Shown here: positions 16,568 to 25,427 of the stretch, in pieces | Layout of the letters: every line of letters begins with the position of its first letter | How positions within the stretch are numbered: position 1 is the stretch's first letter | Source: Pseudomonadota bacterium | Lineage (GTDB): Bacteria > Pseudomonadota > Alphaproteobacteria > SP197 | NCBI GenBank assembly: GCA_039028155.1 | Contig: JBCCIS010000043.1 | Location: forward strand, 1-43,026 | Direction: 5' to 3' | DNA length: 43,026 bases | Notes under the pieces: model-generated | Told to the model about the DNA's origin: nothing | Seen by the model: the letters and a program-made list of their open reading frames with translations, nothing else | The model's database searches: none | Made by a program: the position numbers and the translations under genes

Positions 16568-19291
16568 ATGGTCAGCCTCGGTCCTCTCGCCTTTGTCGCC
16601 CCCTGGGTCCTGGTCGCGCTTGTCGTGGTGCCGCTGCTCTGGTGGCTGCTCAAGATCGTGCCGCCCTCGCCGCGCCTGGTCCGTTTTCCCGCCATTCGCC
16701 TGTTGTTCGGACTGGAGACCGACAAGCGCGCGGCTGAATCGACACCGCCCTGGCTCATCGCGCTCAGGATCGCGCTTGCCACGCTGCTGATCCTGGCGAT
16801 CTCGCACCCGCTGCTGAATCCGTCGCACCGTTCGCTCGACGACGGTAACGTCCTGATCGTGATCGACGATGGTTGGGCATCGGCTGGAGATTGGCTTGCC
16901 CGGCTCGATACGATTGAAGACATTCTCGCCGTCAGCGAACGCGATCGCCGTTCCGTCATGCTGCTCAGAACGGCGCCCGAAGACGACGGTGTGCCGATCG
17001 ACAACAGCGGTTTGATGGCGCCCGACGACGCGCGTCAGATTCTGCGCGCGATCGAGCCGCGCCCCTGGCCAACCGACCGTGCCAGCGCCGCGGCGGCGCT
17101 GGACGGCATCGATGACATCGCTAGCGTCTATTGGATCACCGACGGCATCGACGACGGCGGCACGGAGGATTTTGTCGCGCGGCTCGCCGAGCTTGGCGAT
17201 GTCCAGGTGATCGAAAGCACCATGCCCGGTGGCGCGATGGTTCTGATGCCGCCCCATGATGAAGCCGGTCAGTTGATCCTGGAGGCACGCCGATCCGACG
17301 CGACCTTCGAGCAGACGATCTGGGTCAGCGCAACGGACGAGGACGACAGGCTGGTGGTGCGCCAGGAACTGACGTTCGCCGCCGGCGACACGGTGACCGA
17401 CGCGCCGCTGGAGGTACCGGCGGAGATGCGCAATCGGATCGAGCGGCTGGAGATCGAGGAAGCCAACACCGCCGCGGCCGTGGTCCTGCTCGACCAACGC
17501 TGGAAACGCCTGCCGGTCGGCCTTGCCGCCGGCGGCGAGATCGAGAGCGATCAGCCGCTGTTGTCGCCGATCTTCTATCTGGAACGCGCGTTGGCGCCGG
17601 TCGCCGAAGTCAGGACCGGCAACGTGGCCACGCTATTGAGCCGTCCGCCGGCGGTCATGATGCTGGCCAATTTCGGCCAGATCCCAGTCGCCGAGCGGGC
17701 GCAGCTTGAATCGTGGATCGACGACGGCGGCATTCTCGTCCGCTTTGCCGGGCCGGAGTTTGCCCAGGATCATGACGATTTGGTGCCGGTGGAATTGCGC
17801 ACAGGCGAACGCGCCATGGGCGGCGCCATGAGCTGGACCCAGCCCCAACGGATCGCGCCGTTTGATCCCGGTTCGCCATTCGCCGGTTTGGACGTGCAGC
17901 AGGATGTGCTGATCGATCTACAGGTTCTGGCACAGCCGACCCTCGACCTGGGCGCCAAGACATGGGCCAGGCTGGAAGACGGCACGCCACTCGTCACCGC
18001 CGAACGGCGCGGTAGCGGCTGGCTCGTTCTGGTGCACACCTCCGCCAACACCCAGTGGACCAACCTGCCGATCTCGATCCTGTTCGTCGACATGATGCGG
18101 CGCATCGTCGATCTGTCGCAGGGCACCGGCGCCGAACTGGGCGACGAGCCGCTGCCGGTGATCAGCGCCCTCAACGGTTTCGGCGTACTCGGTCCCGCAC
18201 CGCCGACGGCGGGTGCGGTGGCCGCCAACGAGATCGACGATACGCTGGCCGGGCCGAGCCATCCGCCGGGCATTTACGGCACCCAGGATCTCAGGCGTTC
18301 GCTCAACCTGGGCGCGGCGCTCGATGCGCCGACGCCGCTATCGGAGCTGCCGGAAGGCTTCACGGTCACTGGGTTCGAGCGCCATGACGAGGTCGATCTG
18401 AGGCCCTGGCTGTTCGGCTTGGCCGGCCTGCTGGCGTTGTTGGAGATCTATGCCAGCCTGGCATTGCGCGGGCTGGTCCCCGGCTTCGGCACCGGCATGC
18501 GACTGGCCGCGGTGCCGTTGCTCTTCCTCTTCCTGTTGCCCGCCGATCAGGCCTTCGCGCAGCCGGCCGATGACGCCATTCCGGCCGGCGTTAACGACGT
18601 GCGGTTCGGTTACGTGGTCACCGGCAACAACCAGGTCGATCAGGTCTCGCACACCGGCCTGGCCGGGTTGAGTTCGATCCTGCGCGCGCGCACCTCGGTC
18701 GAACCGGGCGAGCCCGTCGCGGTCGATCTGGAAGAGGACGAGCTGATTTTCTTCCCGCTCGTCTACTGGCCGATCACCGCCGAGCAGCCGCTGTTGAGCG
18801 ACGCCGCGCGGGCGAAGCTCGACGCCTACCTCAGAACCGGCGGCATCCTGGTTGTCGACACCCGCGACGCCGACGAGGAACTGCAGGGCGTGACCGGCAC
18901 CGGCTCCAACGCCGCCCGCCTGCAGGAACTCCTGGCCGGGATCAACGTGCCGGCGCTGATACGCGTGCCGACCAATCACGTCCTGACACAGGCGTACTAT
19001 CTGCTGGCGGACTTCCCCGGCAGGTGGGCCAACGGCTCGGTCTGGGTCGAACGCCATCCTGGCGGCGTCAACGACGGCGTCTCCGCCATCATCATAGGCA
19101 GCAACGACTGGGCATCGGCCTGGGCGTTGAACGATCAGATGCAACCCCTGTTTCCCGTCGTCCCAGGCGGCGAACGCCAGCGCGAGATGTCGTTCCGCTT
19201 CGGCGTGAACCTCGTGATGTACGCGATGACCGGCAACTACAAGGCCGACAGCGTGCATTTGCCAGCGATCCTGGAGCGGCTTGGCCAATGA
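16568..19291 (+). CDS. BatA-like membrane protein with C-terminal DUF4159
   Basis: A 907-residue membrane protein. The N-terminus is BatA-like, with two membrane helices (about 8-30 and 61-80) bracketing a PAIRLLFGLE segment. A VWA-like region follows, but its metal motif is degenerate: VIDDGWASAG (Asp100, then Gly102 and Ala104 where Ser and Ser are expected), although WITDGIDDGG remains. A Rossmann/amidotransferase-like segment (VMMLANFGQIP to ILVRFAGPEF) comes next, then two more helices (about 612-634 and 645-663). DUF4159 fills 675-907 (VRFGYVVTGN, GGILVVDTRDAD, SNDWASAWA). It overlaps the next gene by four bases (ATGA), so the two products are probably made in step. Confidence 0.88.
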   Translation: MVSLGPLAFVAPWVLVALVVVPLLWWLLKIVPPSPRLVRFPAIRLLFGLETDKRAAESTPPWLIALRIALATLLILAISHPLLNPSHRSLDDGNVLIVIDDGWASAGDWLARLDTIEDILAVSERDRRSVMLLRTAPEDDGVPIDNSGLMAPDDARQILRAIEPRPWPTDRASAAAALDGIDDIASVYWITDGIDDGGTEDFVARLAELGDVQVIESTMPGGAMVLMPPHDEAGQLILEARRSDATFEQTIWVSATDEDDRLVVRQELTFAAGDTVTDAPLEVPAEMRNRIERLEIEEANTAAAVVLLDQRWKRLPVGLAAGGEIESDQPLLSPIFYLERALAPVAEVRTGNVATLLSRPPAVMMLANFGQIPVAERAQLESWIDDGGILVRFAGPEFAQDHDDLVPVELRTGERAMGGAMSWTQPQRIAPFDPGSPFAGLDVQQDVLIDLQVLAQPTLDLGAKTWARLEDGTPLVTAERRGSGWLVLVHTSANTQWTNLPISILFVDMMRRIVDLSQGTGAELGDEPLPVISALNGFGVLGPAPPTAGAVAANEIDDTLAGPSHPPGIYGTQDLRRSLNLGAALDAPTPLSELPEGFTVTGFERHDEVDLRPWLFGLAGLLALLEIYASLALRGLVPGFGTGMRLAAVPLLFLFLLPADQAFAQPADDAIPAGVNDVRFGYVVTGNNQVDQVSHTGLAGLSSILRARTSVEPGEPVAVDLEEDELIFFPLVYWPITAEQPLLSDAARAKLDAYLRTGGILVVDTRDADEELQGVTGTGSNAARLQELLAGINVPALIRVPTNHVLTQAYYLLADFPGRWANGSVWVERHPGGVNDGVSAIIIGSNDWASAWALNDQMQPLFPVVPGGERQREMSFRFGVNLVMYAMTGNYKADSVHLPAILERLGQ

Positions 19292-21372
19292 CCGCGACCG
19301 TCACCGATATCGCCTTTTCGCCGCTGCTGCCCCTATGGCTCCTGATCCCGTTTGCGGCGGTCGTCGTTCTGTTGCTCGTCTATGGCGTCGTCCGCGGCGC
19401 GCCCGGCATGGCGTGGCGCACCCTGGTTCTGGCCGCGCTGGCCTTGGCCATGGCGAACCCCTCGCTGATCGAGGAGCGACGCGAGGCGCTGCCGGACATC
19501 GCGCTGATTGTCGTCGACGAGTCCGCGAGCCAGACGATCGGCGAACGCGACGAGCAGACCCAGACAGCGCTCGACGCGATGCTGGAGCGGTTCGAACGGC
19601 TCGACAATCTCGAGACGCGGGTGGTGACAGTCGACGCCTTGAGCGCGCTCGATGACGACGGGCTGCCGGCATCGGGCACCGCGCTCTTCGCGCCGATCCG
19701 TCAGGCGCTGGCCGACGTGCCGCGCGAAGCGGTATCCGGCGCCGTCCTGATCACCGATGGCGAGGTCCACGACGCGCCGCAGACGCTTGAGGCGTTCGGC
19801 GTCGACGCCCCGGTCCACGTCCTGCTGACCGGTGAGCGCCAGGAGGTCGACCGCCGGCTGGTTCTTCTCGAAGCCCCGCGTTACGGCATCGTCGATCAGC
19901 CGACCAAGCTGGCGTTCCGCGTCGAGGACAGCAACGATCCCACCGGCACCGCCGAGGTGACGTTGACCGCGCCCGGCGTGTCACCGGTAACCCACACGGT
20001 GCCGATCGGCGAGCGCTATGAGATCTTTTTCTCCCTGGACCGCGCCGGTATGTCGATGGTCGAGCTTGACCTGGCCGACCGGCCCAACGAACTGACCGAC
20101 ATCAACAACCGGGTCGTCCTGGCCGTCAACGGCGTGCGCGAGGATCTGAAGGTCCTGTTGATTTCCGGCGAGGTGCACACCGGCGAGCGCGTCTGGCGGA
20201 ACACGTTGAAGGCCGATCCTGCCGTCGAACTCGTCCACTTCACCATCCTGCGCCCGCCGGAGAAACAGGACGGCACGCCGATCCGCGAACTGTCGCTGAT
20301 TTCATTCCCGGTGCGTGAGCTGTTCGAGATGAAGCTGCTCGACTTCGATCTCATCATCTTCGACCGCTACCGCAAGCGCGGCGTGATCCCCGAGCAGTAC
20401 CTGGAGAACATCGCCGAGTACGTGCTGGAGGGCGGCGCCATGCTGGTCGCCGCCGGCCCCGACTTCGGCACCCAGCTCGGCCTGCACACGACCGTTCTGG
20501 GCGAGTTGATGCCGGCGATCCCGACCGGCGACGTCGTCGAATACGGTTTCAACATCCTGCCGACCGACACCGGCCGACGTCACCCTGTCACCGCCGATCT
20601 GCCGGGCGCCCAGGACGAGCTGCCGGACTGGGGTCGCTGGTTCCGCCAGGTCAACGCCACCGCACCGACCGGCGAGGTCCTGCTGGACGGTTATGAGGGC
20701 CAACCGCTGTTGATCCTGCAACGGGTCGGCGAGGGCCGTGTCGCCCAGTTGCTCTCCGACCACGCCTGGCTATGGGCGCGCGGTTATGAGGGCGGCGGGC
20801 CGCAGCAGGAGTTGTTGCGTCGCCTGGCGCATTGGCTGATGAAGGAACCGGAACTCGAAGAAAACGCCATTCGCGTCAGCGCGATCGGCAACCGGCTCTC
20901 CATCATTCGCCAAAGCCTGGAGGACGAGGCCGGCGAGGTGACGGTGATCGCGCCTTCGGGGACGGAGACGACGGCCACTTTGACCAATGAGGCGCCGGGC
21001 CGTTCGAGCGCGGAGATCCGTGTCAGTGAAGCCGGCCTCTATCGCGTCACCGACGGAGAGCTGGAGACCATTGTCACGGTCGGCGAACTCAACCCGCGCG
21101 AATGGCGCGACCCACGCGCCAAGACCGACATGCTGCAGCCGATTGTCGACGCCACCGGCGGCGGCATCACCTGGATAGCCGACGAACGCCTGCCGACCGT
21201 GCGCCAAGTCGCGGCTGAACGCGACCGCAGCGGCCAAGGCTGGATCGGCGTGTTGGACCATGGCCGGTTTATCGTCCGCGGCATCGACAACACGCCGCTG
21301 CTGCCGGCTTGGCTTGCTCTATTGCTCATAGTCGGCGGCCTCGCCATGGCGTGGCGCGCGGAAGGCCGTTAG
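19288..21372 (+). CDS. Membrane VWA/glutamine-amidotransferase-like protein of the MoxR operon
   Basis: A 694-residue protein with two N-terminal membrane helices (about 13-35 and 41-58), a VWA-like domain with an intact MIDAS motif (Asp77-Glu-Ser79-Ala-Ser81 and ITDGEVHDAP at 155-164), a long beta-rich and amidotransferase-like middle (LKVLLISGEVHTGERVWR, LDFDLIIFDRYRKR, LEGGAMLVAAGPDFG) without an obvious catalytic Cys, and a C-terminal helix (LPAWLALLLIVGGLAMAW). Start: the ATG shares bases with the previous stop; the frame reaches back to 19024, but that part re-reads the DUF4159 gene. Orthologues usually stand beside DUF4159 proteins. Likely a partner of the 907-residue protein in one inner-membrane complex. 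Confidence 0.85.
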   Translation: MTATVTDIAFSPLLPLWLLIPFAAVVVLLLVYGVVRGAPGMAWRTLVLAALALAMANPSLIEERREALPDIALIVVDESASQTIGERDEQTQTALDAMLERFERLDNLETRVVTVDALSALDDDGLPASGTALFAPIRQALADVPREAVSGAVLITDGEVHDAPQTLEAFGVDAPVHVLLTGERQEVDRRLVLLEAPRYGIVDQPTKLAFRVEDSNDPTGTAEVTLTAPGVSPVTHTVPIGERYEIFFSLDRAGMSMVELDLADRPNELTDINNRVVLAVNGVREDLKVLLISGEVHTGERVWRNTLKADPAVELVHFTILRPPEKQDGTPIRELSLISFPVRELFEMKLLDFDLIIFDRYRKRGVIPEQYLENIAEYVLEGGAMLVAAGPDFGTQLGLHTTVLGELMPAIPTGDVVEYGFNILPTDTGRRHPVTADLPGAQDELPDWGRWFRQVNATAPTGEVLLDGYEGQPLLILQRVGEGRVAQLLSDHAWLWARGYEGGGPQQELLRRLAHWLMKEPELEENAIRVSAIGNRLSIIRQSLEDEAGEVTVIAPSGTETTATLTNEAPGRSSAEIRVSEAGLYRVTDGELETIVTVGELNPREWRDPRAKTDMLQPIVDATGGGITWIADERLPTVRQVAAERDRSGQGWIGVLDHGRFIVRGIDNTPLLPAWLALLLIVGGLAMAWRAEGR

Positions 21373-21381
21373 AGCGAGAAG

Positions 21382-22284
21382 TTAGTTGTCGTGAACGCTA
21401 CCGCCACGCAACGGCGTGTCATGGTCATCTTCCAGCAGCTTCACCGCCATCAGATGATTGGATGCGCCGCCAAAGGCTTCGCAGGCTTGGGCATAGATCT
21501 GCTCAGTGAGGCCGCAGAGCGGTAAATCGACACCGGCCGACTGGGCGAGTTCGCGCGCCAGCCGTAAGTCTTTGTGCGCCAGCATGAGGGTGAACGAGGG
21601 ATCGTAGTCGCCGTTCAAGATCGACGGTCCGTAACGGTCCGCGACGTAGCTGCTGCCCGTGCTGTTCTGAATGATCTCAAGCATCTTGTCGGCCCTGACC
21701 CCGCCCCTGACCCCCAGCATCATGGCTTCGGCGAGCGCCAGGGAGTGCACGTAACAGAGCACGACCTGGGCGATCTTCGCGGCGTAGCCGGCACCGTTTG
21801 GACCGAGATGATCGATGCGCGTGCCGATCGTCTGGAGAACCGGCAGGACACGGCGAAAGACATGCTCGTCACCGCCGACCAGGACCGAGAGCGCGCCGTC
21901 GGCCGCACCCTCGGACCCGCCGGAAACCGGCGCGTCCAGCAAGGCCACGCCGCGCGCGTTCGACGCGGCCAGGATCTCGCGGCCAACCGTCTGATCGTTG
22001 GTGCTGAGCTCGATCCAGGTCGTGCCGGTCATCATGTTGGCGATCAGCCCGTCCTCGCCCAACGCGACTGCGCGGATCTGCGCCGGACCCGGCAGGGATG
22101 TCATGACGACATCCCTATCGGCAGCAGCCGCCCCAGCCGATACCGCGACAGTGGCGCCAAGATCCGCGAGACGACGGCACTTATCAGCGTCGAGATCATG
22201 GACTGTGAGGTCATAGCCGGCACGCGCGAGGTTCGCGGCCATGGCACCGCCCATCACACCCAGTCCGATAAAACCGATCCGCAT
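21382..22284 (-). CDS. NAD(P)-dependent oxidoreductase, 3-hydroxyisobutyrate dehydrogenase family
   Basis: A 300-residue beta-hydroxyacid dehydrogenase. Seen: the nucleotide-binding start RIGFIGLGVMGGAMAANLARAG (Gly-rich loop at 7-13, Asp30 after the second strand suggesting NAD preference), DAPVSGGSEGAADGALSVLVGG (118-138, substrate-binding), and the catalytic Lys170 in GPNGAGYAAKIAQ. Substrate may be 3-hydroxyisobutyrate, tartronate semialdehyde or a related acid; the neighbouring class II aldolase does not settle this. The frame reaches 22401, but the family start is this ATG. It is the last gene of the aldolase-TetR operon, 11 bases after the TetR stop. Confidence 0.92.
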   Translation of the reverse strand: MRIGFIGLGVMGGAMAANLARAGYDLTVHDLDADKCRRLADLGATVAVSAGAAAADRDVVMTSLPGPAQIRAVALGEDGLIANMMTGTTWIELSTNDQTVGREILAASNARGVALLDAPVSGGSEGAADGALSVLVGGDEHVFRRVLPVLQTIGTRIDHLGPNGAGYAAKIAQVVLCYVHSLALAEAMMLGVRGGVRADKMLEIIQNSTGSSYVADRYGPSILNGDYDPSFTLMLAHKDLRLARELAQSAGVDLPLCGLTEQIYAQACEAFGGASNHLMAVKLLEDDHDTPLRGGSVHDN

Positions 22285-22295
22285 GACGTCGCCGG

Positions 22296-22940
22296 TCAGG
22301 GCCGACCGGTGCCCAGCAGGCAGCCGTCGATGTACCGTTCGGCGACTTGGATGGCATCTTTCGGCCCCAGCCCGTCGCGCCCGGTGGCCAGGTTGTTCCA
22401 TAGGCCATCGACGACCGTGATCAGACCGAGCGCGGCATGGGCAGCATCCAGACTGACATTACGCTTAGTGGCCGCAGCGGCGAAGGCGGGTTCGTAGAGT
22501 TCCTGCAGATGCTCGGAGACCTGGCGGATGACATCCAGAAACACTGGCTGAGACCGGCTGGCATTGGTGAAGGCTTGCCAGGCGGCGATGGCATCGGGGC
22601 TGAAGATGGGCGGCTCGAAGCTTGATCGTGCCATGCGTTTGATCGCGTCGTCGGGCCGCAGCGACCGGTCGTTCGCGATCGCCTTCTTCACCGCCATGGC
22701 CTGGGCGTCGAAAGTCTCGCCCGCCGCCGCCAACAGCAGCTCTTCCTTGCTGTCGAAGTAATGGGCGATGAGGCCGCGCGACGCCCCCGCACCATGGCAG
22801 ATCCGTTCGACCGTGGCGCCGGTCAGATCGTAACGCCCGACCGTGGCGATAGCCGAGCGGATCAGGCTCTCGCGCCGATAGACCCGGTTCTCCGCGCGGT
22901 TGCGCGGCGCGGCGACCGGCATGGCAATGTCGGCGGTCAT
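22296..22940 (-). CDS. TetR/AcrR-family regulator, BetI-like
   Basis: A 214-residue repressor-type protein. The N-terminal helix-turn-helix is RESLIRSAIATVGRYDLTGATVERICHGAGASRGLIAHYFDSKEELLLAAAGE, strongly TetR-like with the GLIAHYF recognition helix found in BetI relatives. The C-terminal ligand-binding region includes AWQAFTNASRSQPVF and ALGLITVVDGLWNNLATG, also BetI-like. The start codon overlaps the aldolase stop by one base (TGATG), so it is co-translated with it; regulator and target are thus in the same operon, and feedback on the promoter near 23.8 kb is the natural model. Ligand unknown. Confidence 0.87.
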   Translation of the reverse strand: MTADIAMPVAAPRNRAENRVYRRESLIRSAIATVGRYDLTGATVERICHGAGASRGLIAHYFDSKEELLLAAAGETFDAQAMAVKKAIANDRSLRPDDAIKRMARSSFEPPIFSPDAIAAWQAFTNASRSQPVFLDVIRQVSEHLQELYEPAFAAAATKRNVSLDAAHAALGLITVVDGLWNNLATGRDGLGPKDAIQVAERYIDGCLLGTGRP

Positions 22941-23713
22941 CAGTTGCGATAGGACGGATCGGCCCGGTCGCAGCGGCGCAGTAGCGCGGGCCATTCGTAG
23001 GTGCCCGGCGAAAACGCCTTGTACTGTTCGACCGACAGCTCCCACAGCGACGTATCGGCCGGTTCAAGCGGCAAGCCTGCGCCCTGCGCACTCATAGCGA
23101 CGTCGCACATGCGGATCAGGTAGTACATGTTCATGAAGGCCTCGCCCGCCGTCTCGCCCACGGTCAGGAAGCCGTGGTTGCGCATGACCAGGCACTTGTT
23201 GTCGCCAAGGTTCTCGGCAATGCGGAACCGTTCGTCCAGATCGACCGACAGACCTTCCCAGTCGTGATAGCCGATCTTGCCGTAGAGCATGGAGGAGTCC
23301 TGAATCAGGTACGGAATGCCGTCTTTGAACGACGTCGCGGCAATCGCCTGGGGCGGATGGGCGTGGAACACGAACTTGTTGTTCGGGTGGTGCAGATGAA
23401 TGGCGCTGTGGATGACGAATCCCGCGGTGTTCACGTCGGTCGGACCTTCCAGCACGTTGCCGTGCTCGTCGACCTTGATGAGGTTGCTGGCCGTGACCTC
23501 TTCGTAGAGCAGGCCGAAGCGGTGCATCAGAAAGTTATGGTCGGAACCGGGCACCCGCGCGGTGATGTGGTTCCAAATTACGTCGTCCCAGCCAAACATG
23601 GCGGTCAGTCGGAACATGGCGGCAAGGTCGATACGGACCTGTTCCTCCGCCTCACTGGTGCGAACGGCTCCCTCGGCATGCTTGAAATCGGCGGCGGATA
23701 CTTCGGTGTCCAT
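22940..23713 (-). CDS. Class II aldolase/adducin-family protein
   Basis: A 257-residue zinc-type aldolase-fold protein. The family pattern is seen in RIDLAAMFRLTAMFGWDDVIWNHITARVPG, FLMHRFGLLYEEVTASNLIKVDEHGNV, and the metal ligands FVFHAHPPQAIAATS (His-x-His) and VMRNHGFLTVGETAGEAF (third His). It could be a fuculose-phosphate-type aldolase, a decarboxylase or an epimerase; many members of this length in Alphaproteobacteria have no assigned substrate. It is first in the minus-strand operon with TetR and a hydroxyacid dehydrogenase, and diverges from an SDR gene, so all four may act in one sugar-acid or hydroxyacid pathway (inference). Confidence 0.88.
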   Translation of the reverse strand: MDTEVSAADFKHAEGAVRTSEAEEQVRIDLAAMFRLTAMFGWDDVIWNHITARVPGSDHNFLMHRFGLLYEEVTASNLIKVDEHGNVLEGPTDVNTAGFVIHSAIHLHHPNNKFVFHAHPPQAIAATSFKDGIPYLIQDSSMLYGKIGYHDWEGLSVDLDERFRIAENLGDNKCLVMRNHGFLTVGETAGEAFMNMYYLIRMCDVAMSAQGAGLPLEPADTSLWELSVEQYKAFSPGTYEWPALLRRCDRADPSYRN

Positions 23714-23757
23714 GGCGCGTCACTCCGGCCTGATGGGTGGTCTGAAGCAGGGTATAG

Positions 23758-23810
23758 AGACGCCAATTATGATGAACAACAAAAAAATGATGATCGTCCA
23801 ATTTTTGGCG
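23758..23810. promoter_or_regulatory. AT-rich divergent control region with inverted CGCCAA/TTGGCG
   Basis: In the 166-base gap between the aldolase and SDR starts, a markedly AT-rich tract is bounded by CGCCAA (23761-23766) and TTGGCG (23805-23810), 38 bases apart and inverted. Inside are two direct ATGATGA copies (23769-23775 and 23787-23793). The left edge carries the 13-mer AGACGCCAATTAT (23758-23770) also present at 14582. On the minus strand it includes CATAAT (23771 to 23766), a 5/6 match to a -10 box for the aldolase operon. This is the best candidate for the binding region of the operon's TetR protein. Confidence 0.4.
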
Positions 23811-23879
23811 CGTAAGCTCTCGCATGGCCGAAAAACGCCGTTTCTGGTGGTTTCTAGCTGGTATGGGGAGGATCAGTCC

Positions 23880-24650
23880 GTGGACATCTCGTTGGCCGGC
23901 AAGCGCGCCGTCATCACCGCTGGCGGCGCCGGCATGGGTCGGGCGACGGCGCTTGCCATGCACCGCTTGGGCGCCCGCGTCCTGACCTGCGACATCGACG
24001 AGGCTGCTCTGGCGTCCCTGCCCGATGGCATCGAGGCGGTGCGCTGCGATGTCTCGAAGTCCTCGGAGGTCGCCGCCCTGTTCGCCGATGTCGATACAAC
24101 CGGCCTCGACATCCTGATCAACAACGCCGGCATCGCCGGACCGACCAAACCGATAGAGTCGGTGACTGACGACGAGTGGCGCGCCGTCATGGGTGTGTGC
24201 ATCGACTCCCAGTTCTACTGCGCGCGCCACGCCGTGCCCGTCTTCAAGACGCAACAGCAGGGCGTCATCATCAATCTGGTGTCCGGTGCCGGCATCCTGG
24301 GTTACCCCAACCGCGCGCCCTATGTGGCGGCAAAATGGGCGGTGACCGGTCTGACCAAGACACTCGCCATGGAACTCGGGCCCGACAACATCCGGGTCAA
24401 CGGCATCGTGCCCGGCAACGTCAATGGCGAGCGTATGGAGGGCGTCATCAAGGCGCATGCCGAGAACGACGGGCTGGACGTCGAGACCGTGCGCCGCCTC
24501 TACGCCATCGGCACGTCGATGCAGTGTTACGTCGACCCCGAGGAGATCGCCGACCTCATCTGTTTCCTGTGTTCCGACTACGGCCGCCACATCTCCGGCC
24601 AGATCGTCGGTGTCGACGGCAACACGGAGACGCTTTACCCGAGGAGCTAG
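23880..24650 (+). CDS. SDR-family oxidoreductase
   Basis: A 256-residue short-chain dehydrogenase. The cofactor motif is the variant AGGAGMG (14-20), Asp38 follows the second strand (LTCDID, NAD-type), then NNAG (81-84), catalytic Ser135, Tyr148 and Lys152 (YVAAK), and a C-terminal GQIVGVDGNTETL. A GTG start at 23880 is chosen because a strong GGGGAGGA lies just upstream and the SDR fold starts at once; the frame stays open far upstream but crosses the divergent gene. It is divergent from the aldolase operon and converges by four bases with the TrpF-like gene. Substrate unknown. Confidence 0.9.
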   Translation: MDISLAGKRAVITAGGAGMGRATALAMHRLGARVLTCDIDEAALASLPDGIEAVRCDVSKSSEVAALFADVDTTGLDILINNAGIAGPTKPIESVTDDEWRAVMGVCIDSQFYCARHAVPVFKTQQQGVIINLVSGAGILGYPNRAPYVAAKWAVTGLTKTLAMELGPDNIRVNGIVPGNVNGERMEGVIKAHAENDGLDVETVRRLYAIGTSMQCYVDPEEIADLICFLCSDYGRHISGQIVGVDGNTETLYPRS

Positions 24651-25312
24651 CCGGCGCCTTTCGACTGCTCGACAAATGCCGCTACCTTCTGAAGATCCTT
24701 GGTTTCGCCGTCCGTGCTGTCGGTCTTGGTCTTGGAGTCGACGCCGGCCGGGCCGACCGCCTTGATCGCCTCGGCGACATTGTCCGGTCCCAGGCCGCCG
24801 GCCAGTATGACCGGCATGGAGACCGCCTCGACGATGCGTCGGCTTATCGACCAGTCGTGAGTAATGCCCTGGGCGCCGATCTGGCGGTCGCCGGGCGCGT
24901 GGCTGTCCAGCAGCAGCCAGTCGGCGATGCCCTCATAGTCGCGCGCCCATCCGATGGCGGCCTCACCGACCACCGGTATCGCGCGCATGATCTGGGTTTC
25001 CGGAAACTGACATTTGATGCTGCGGGTCTGGTCGACCGAGAACAGCTCAATCGCCGCGCCGATGTGAACAACATCCGGCGTGGTCTCACGGATGACGCGC
25101 GCGACCTCGTCCGGACTGTCTGAGAGCGATAAGGCGATGGAAATTTTGCCCGGCGGCAGAGCCTCAAACGTCGCGCGCGCTTCGGCACCAGGGCGCTCGC
25201 GCGGGAAGGCGCCCGGGCCGACAAGCACGCCCATGTGGTCGACGCCCAGATCGGCGAGCTGACGGGCTTCCTCCGGTCCGGATACTTCATAGATCTGGGT
25301 CAACATCGGCAC
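24647..25312 (-). CDS. TrpF-like (phosphoribosylanthranilate isomerase-like) barrel protein
   Basis: A 221-residue beta/alpha barrel. The second half is clearly TrpF-like: ADWLLLDSHA with Asp136 in the position of the general acid, PVILAGGLGPDNVAEAIKAVGPAGVDSKTKTD at the phosphate-binding end. The first strand, however, is LTQIYEVSGPEEARQLADLGVDHMGVLVG: where TrpF has Lys-x-Cys-Gly with the catalytic Cys, this protein has Tyr8-Glu9. The usual SSGVE after GVD is also replaced. It is therefore probably not a tryptophan enzyme. The start may be the ATG at 25312 or the one at 25306. It is not near other trp genes and is convergent with the SDR gene. Confidence 0.75.
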   Translation of the reverse strand: MPMLTQIYEVSGPEEARQLADLGVDHMGVLVGPGAFPRERPGAEARATFEALPPGKISIALSLSDSPDEVARVIRETTPDVVHIGAAIELFSVDQTRSIKCQFPETQIMRAIPVVGEAAIGWARDYEGIADWLLLDSHAPGDRQIGAQGITHDWSISRRIVEAVSMPVILAGGLGPDNVAEAIKAVGPAGVDSKTKTDSTDGETKDLQKVAAFVEQSKGAG

Positions 25313-25372
25313 TGCCCTCGGCCCCCTTGGACGCGCTCGACCATACGCCGCGACAATCCTGTCACCAAGCGG

Positions 25373-25400
25373 TTGTCAGACAGCCGCGCGTCACTAGACT
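25373..25400 (+). promoter_or_regulatory. Candidate pepA promoter
   Basis: TTGTCA (25373-25378) and TAGACT (25395-25400) are separated by 16 bases, giving 5/6 and 4/6 matches to sigma-70 boxes. The pepA ATG follows 27 bases after the -10 box, with AAGGGA just ahead of it. The position in a divergent gap and the short leader make this a plausible promoter. Confidence 0.45.
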
Positions 25401-25427
25401 CGCGCGAGACTTGTGCAAGGGAATTCC

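Noticed and set aside
23562-23879. Upstream extension of the SDR gene
   Set aside because: It crosses the divergent aldolase gene and lacks SDR homology; the GTG at 23880 has a good ribosome-binding site.
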